Below, piece by piece: positions 5,782 through 7,085 of a stretch of 7,085 bases of DNA. The stretch covers positions 1 through 7,085 of the forward strand of contig JAITIG010000080.1 in NCBI GenBank assembly GCA_031279575.1, read 5' to 3'. The stretch comes from Bifidobacteriaceae bacterium (lineage in GTDB: Bacteria > Actinomycetota > Actinomycetes > Actinomycetales > WQXJ01). The position numbers and the translations under genes were made by a program. The notes beneath the pieces were generated by a model, which saw only the letters and a program-made list of their open reading frames with translations, had not been told where the DNA came from and did no database searches. The first letter of the stretch is position 1; every line of letters starts with the position of its first letter.

Positions 5782-6834
5782 TCAGAGCATGGCGTGGGTG
5801 GCGTCCGTGATCAGGTTGATCGCGGTGGCTATCTCCACCAGTTGGGTGTCGCGGTGGACCACCAGGCGCACTGCCTCGCCCATCGGGAAACAGCCGATCC
5901 CGGCCGCCCGCCAACCCGCCCACAGGTCCCGCACCGTCAGGCTGGATCCGCGCGGCGGGCGCACCAGCAGAATGTTGGTTGGCGGCACCGGGCAGTCCAG
6001 GCCGGTCGCCCGGATCGCCTCCGCCAGCATCATGGCGCGGCGGTGGTCTTCTTCGATCCGGGGCAGCTCTTCATCCAAGGCGACCAGCGCGGCCGCCGCC
6101 AACACGCCCGCCTGCCGCATGCCGCCGCCCAGCGCCTTGCGGGCCCGCCAAGCCCGCTTGATGAAGTCCTTGGTGCCGCACAGCATCGACCCGACCGGGG
6201 CGCCAAGCCCCTTCGAGAAGCACACCGTCACCGAATCCGCCCCCACGGCCGCCTCGGCCGGCGTCACGTCCAGGGCGGCGGCCGCGTGCCACAGCCTGGC
6301 GCCGTCAAGGTGGAGGGCCCACCCGGCGGCGTGGACGGCGGCGGCCAACTCGGTTTGCACGGCGGGCGGGATTATGCTGCCGCCGGCCTGGTTGTGGGTG
6401 TTCTCGAGGCAAACCAGCTTGGTTGTCAGGTCGTAGTAGGCCGGGGGGCGCGGTTCTTTGGCGGCGGCCGCCGCGATGTCCTCCGGGCTGGGCACCCCGG
6501 GCCCCAGCGTCCACGGCAATTCGCTGGGCAGCCCGCCGGCCAGCCAGGCCCCGGTGCCCAACTCGTGGCTCAGGACGTGCGCCTCGCGCGGCGCGTAGAA
6601 GCGGTCCCCCCGGCCCAGGTGCGTCATCAGCGCCACCAGGTTCGCCATCGAGCCCGATGCCGTGAACAGGCCGGCTTCTTGCCCCAGCATGCGGGCGGTT
6701 CGCTCTTCCAGGCGCTCCACGGTGGGGTCTCGGTCTATCACGTCATCCGCCACGTAAGCGCGGGCCATGGCCTCGCGCATGCTCGGGGATGGCTTGGTCA
6801 CGGTGTCTGACCTGAGGTCAACTTGAATCTCCAC
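5782..6834 (-). CDS. ltaE: Low-specificity L-threonine aldolase (PLP-dependent)
   Basis: The 350-residue fold-type I PLP enzyme cleaves L-threonine and L-allo-threonine to glycine and acetaldehyde. It matches the E. coli LtaE layout throughout: VDLRSDTVTKP at 5-15, DPTVERLE at 36-43, SGSMANL at 60-66 (cofactor phosphate region), LENTHN at 143-148, LHLDGAR at 174-180 (Asp that pairs with the pyridine nitrogen, and Arg), and FSKGLGAPVGS at 206-216, where Lys208 should form the Schiff base. GGGMRQAG at 236-243 and RLVVH at 323-327 complete the family pattern. E. coli LtaE has about 333 residues, so the gene looks full-length. GTG at 6834 was chosen because the family begins a few residues before DLRSDTV. 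The alternative is TTG at 6873, which adds 13 basic, poorly conserved residues. It faces the glycopolymer operon and is probably transcribed alone. Confidence 0.93.
   Translation of the reverse strand: MEIQVDLRSDTVTKPSPSMREAMARAYVADDVIDRDPTVERLEERTARMLGQEAGLFTASGSMANLVALMTHLGRGDRFYAPREAHVLSHELGTGAWLAGGLPSELPWTLGPGVPSPEDIAAAAAKEPRPPAYYDLTTKLVCLENTHNQAGGSIIPPAVQTELAAAVHAAGWALHLDGARLWHAAAALDVTPAEAAVGADSVTVCFSKGLGAPVGSMLCGTKDFIKRAWRARKALGGGMRQAGVLAAAALVALDEELPRIEEDHRRAMMLAEAIRATGLDCPVPPTNILLVRPPRGSSLTVRDLWAGWRAAGIGCFPMGEAVRLVVHRDTQLVEIATAINLITDATHAML
6808..6820. promoter_or_regulatory. 13-bp perfect palindrome inside the aldolase 5' end
   Basis: TGACCT-G-AGGTCA is a 6-1-6 inverted repeat within the codons for DLRS, about 14-26 bases into the gene. 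It uses AGG (Arg) and TCA (Ser), codons seldom used elsewhere in this window. An operator just downstream of the start is possible, but chance is also possible. Confidence 0.2.
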
Positions 6835-6840
6835 CCACCT

Positions 6841-6846
6841 TTTATA
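6841..6846 (-). promoter_or_regulatory. Possible -10 element for the aldolase gene
   Basis: On the minus strand TATAAA occupies 6846-6841, an AT-rich island in GC-rich DNA. It ends 6 nt before the GTG, so transcription could begin at the start codon itself, giving a leaderless mRNA, which is common in actinobacteria. No clear -35 box is visible. The adjoining AAAAGG could instead act as a very close ribosome site, so the assignment is tentative. Confidence 0.35.
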
Positions 6847-6903
6847 CCCCCTCCGCGCCCCCCGCCAGCCCAAACGCCCGGCCAGCCGCCCCGCAGGCCG
6901 GCA

Positions 6904-6962
6904 CCCTGACCAGGGACGATGCCGCCGACGCCCCCGACGCCCTGACCAGGGCCGATGCCGCC
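6904..6962. repeat. Direct repeat, two 23-bp copies 36 bp apart
   Basis: Bases 6904-6926 and 6940-6962 are identical except for one base. Each begins CCCTGACCAGGG, itself an inverted repeat (CCCTG-AC-CAGGG), and ends in CGATGCCGCC. The window ends in CTCTGACCAG (7076-7085), perhaps a further partial copy. The 13-bp gap is too short for a CRISPR spacer. Confidence 0.8.
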
Positions 6963-6989
6963 AGGCCGGTCGGTGGCACCGGGCGGGGC

Positions 6990-7044
6990 GTGGTCAAACT
7001 GCCTATAACGAGGCAAAACCGCCCGTTACAGGCAGTTTGACCAC
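6990..7044. repeat. Long inverted repeat with 21-bp arms and a 13-nt loop
   Basis: The left arm 6990-7010 starts GTGGTCAAACTGCCT. The right arm 7024-7044 is its reverse complement at 20 of 21 positions, the one mismatch being A7005 against C7029. The loop is 7011-7023. Beyond a short bulge, GGCGGG (6982-6987) can pair with CCCGCC (7048-7053), lengthening the stem. The arms are noticeably richer in A and T than the surroundings. It lacks a T-tract on either side, so it is not a standard terminator. A palindromic repeat element (REP- or MITE-like), a bidirectional transcript-end structure or a protein-binding site are all possible. Confidence 0.85.
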
Positions 7045-7085
7045 TGGCCCGCCAAGCCCGCCACAGGGGCCGAGGCTCTGACCAG

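Larger units (their letters stand above)
6835..7085. other. Non-coding region upstream of the aldolase gene
   Basis: Reading frames cross these 250 bases, but none has a recognisable motif. A minus-strand frame through 7016-6798 reads Gly/Pro-rich only because of the direct repeats. The region holds the possible aldolase promoter, a C-rich tract (about 6847-6895), the direct repeats and the inverted repeat. No gene is supported. Confidence 0.6.

Noticed and set aside
5431..6810. Long plus-strand open frame across the aldolase gene
   Set aside because: It overlaps two genes with clear motifs, and its translation is Arg/Pro/Gly-rich with no domain.
6835..6873. Aldolase start at TTG 6873
   Set aside because: It adds 13 residues not seen in the family and places the likely -10 element inside the gene; GTG at 6834 fits the family N-terminus better.
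6904..6962. CRISPR array
   Set aside because: There are only two full copies, with a 13-bp gap between them. Spacers of normal length are absent.
6798..7016. Small minus-strand gene of 72 codons upstream of the aldolase
   Set aside because: It overlaps the aldolase start, and its Gly/Pro pattern only reflects the direct repeats; no motif is visible.
6990..7044. tRNA gene, integron attC site or ordinary Rho-independent terminator
   Set aside because: There is no cloverleaf or TTCNANNC arm, the GTTRRRY/RYYYAAC core boxes are not matched, and no T-run follows the stem on either strand.

Overview
The window is very GC-rich DNA (clearly above 70% by eye), with GC-ending codons, GTG starts and tightly overlapping genes. 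This suggests a high-GC Actinomycetota genome; the genus cannot be named from the sequence. All calls come from reading motifs and composition, with no database search.

Layout: positions 1-5692 form one plus-strand run with no intergenic base. It holds (i) the 3' end of an unidentified Pro/Ala/Gly-rich reading frame (1-273); (ii) a membrane-anchored CDP-glycerol glycerophosphotransferase-type enzyme (270-2132); (iii) a soluble paralogue of it (2125-3912); (iv) a family 2 glycosyltransferase of the galactofuranosyl/rhamnosyl-transferase type (3909-4856); and (v) a second, different family 2 glycosyltransferase (4853-5692). Each stop codon overlaps the next start (ATGA, 8 nt, ATGA, GTGA), so translation is probably coupled. 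A short convergent gap (5693-5781) separates this run from a minus-strand low-specificity L-threonine aldolase gene (5782-6834). The last 250 bases are non-coding. They hold a 36-bp-spaced direct repeat and a near-perfect 21-bp-arm inverted repeat.

The operon most likely builds or decorates a phosphate-linked cell-surface glycopolymer of the teichoic-acid kind. The two TagB/SpsB/TagF-like enzymes would transfer polyol-phosphate units and the two GT2 enzymes would add sugars. The aldolase is a separate metabolic gene (L-threonine or allo-threonine to glycine and acetaldehyde).

The most unusual feature is a set of low-complexity Pro/Ala/Gly-rich segments at four places in the operon: the end of the upstream frame, late in the first transferase, and the middle and C-terminus of the second. 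They contain in-frame tandem repeats of 18, 33 and 63 bp, and each runs from C-rich to G-rich on the plus strand. Similar short words recur in the intergenic DNA at the right end.
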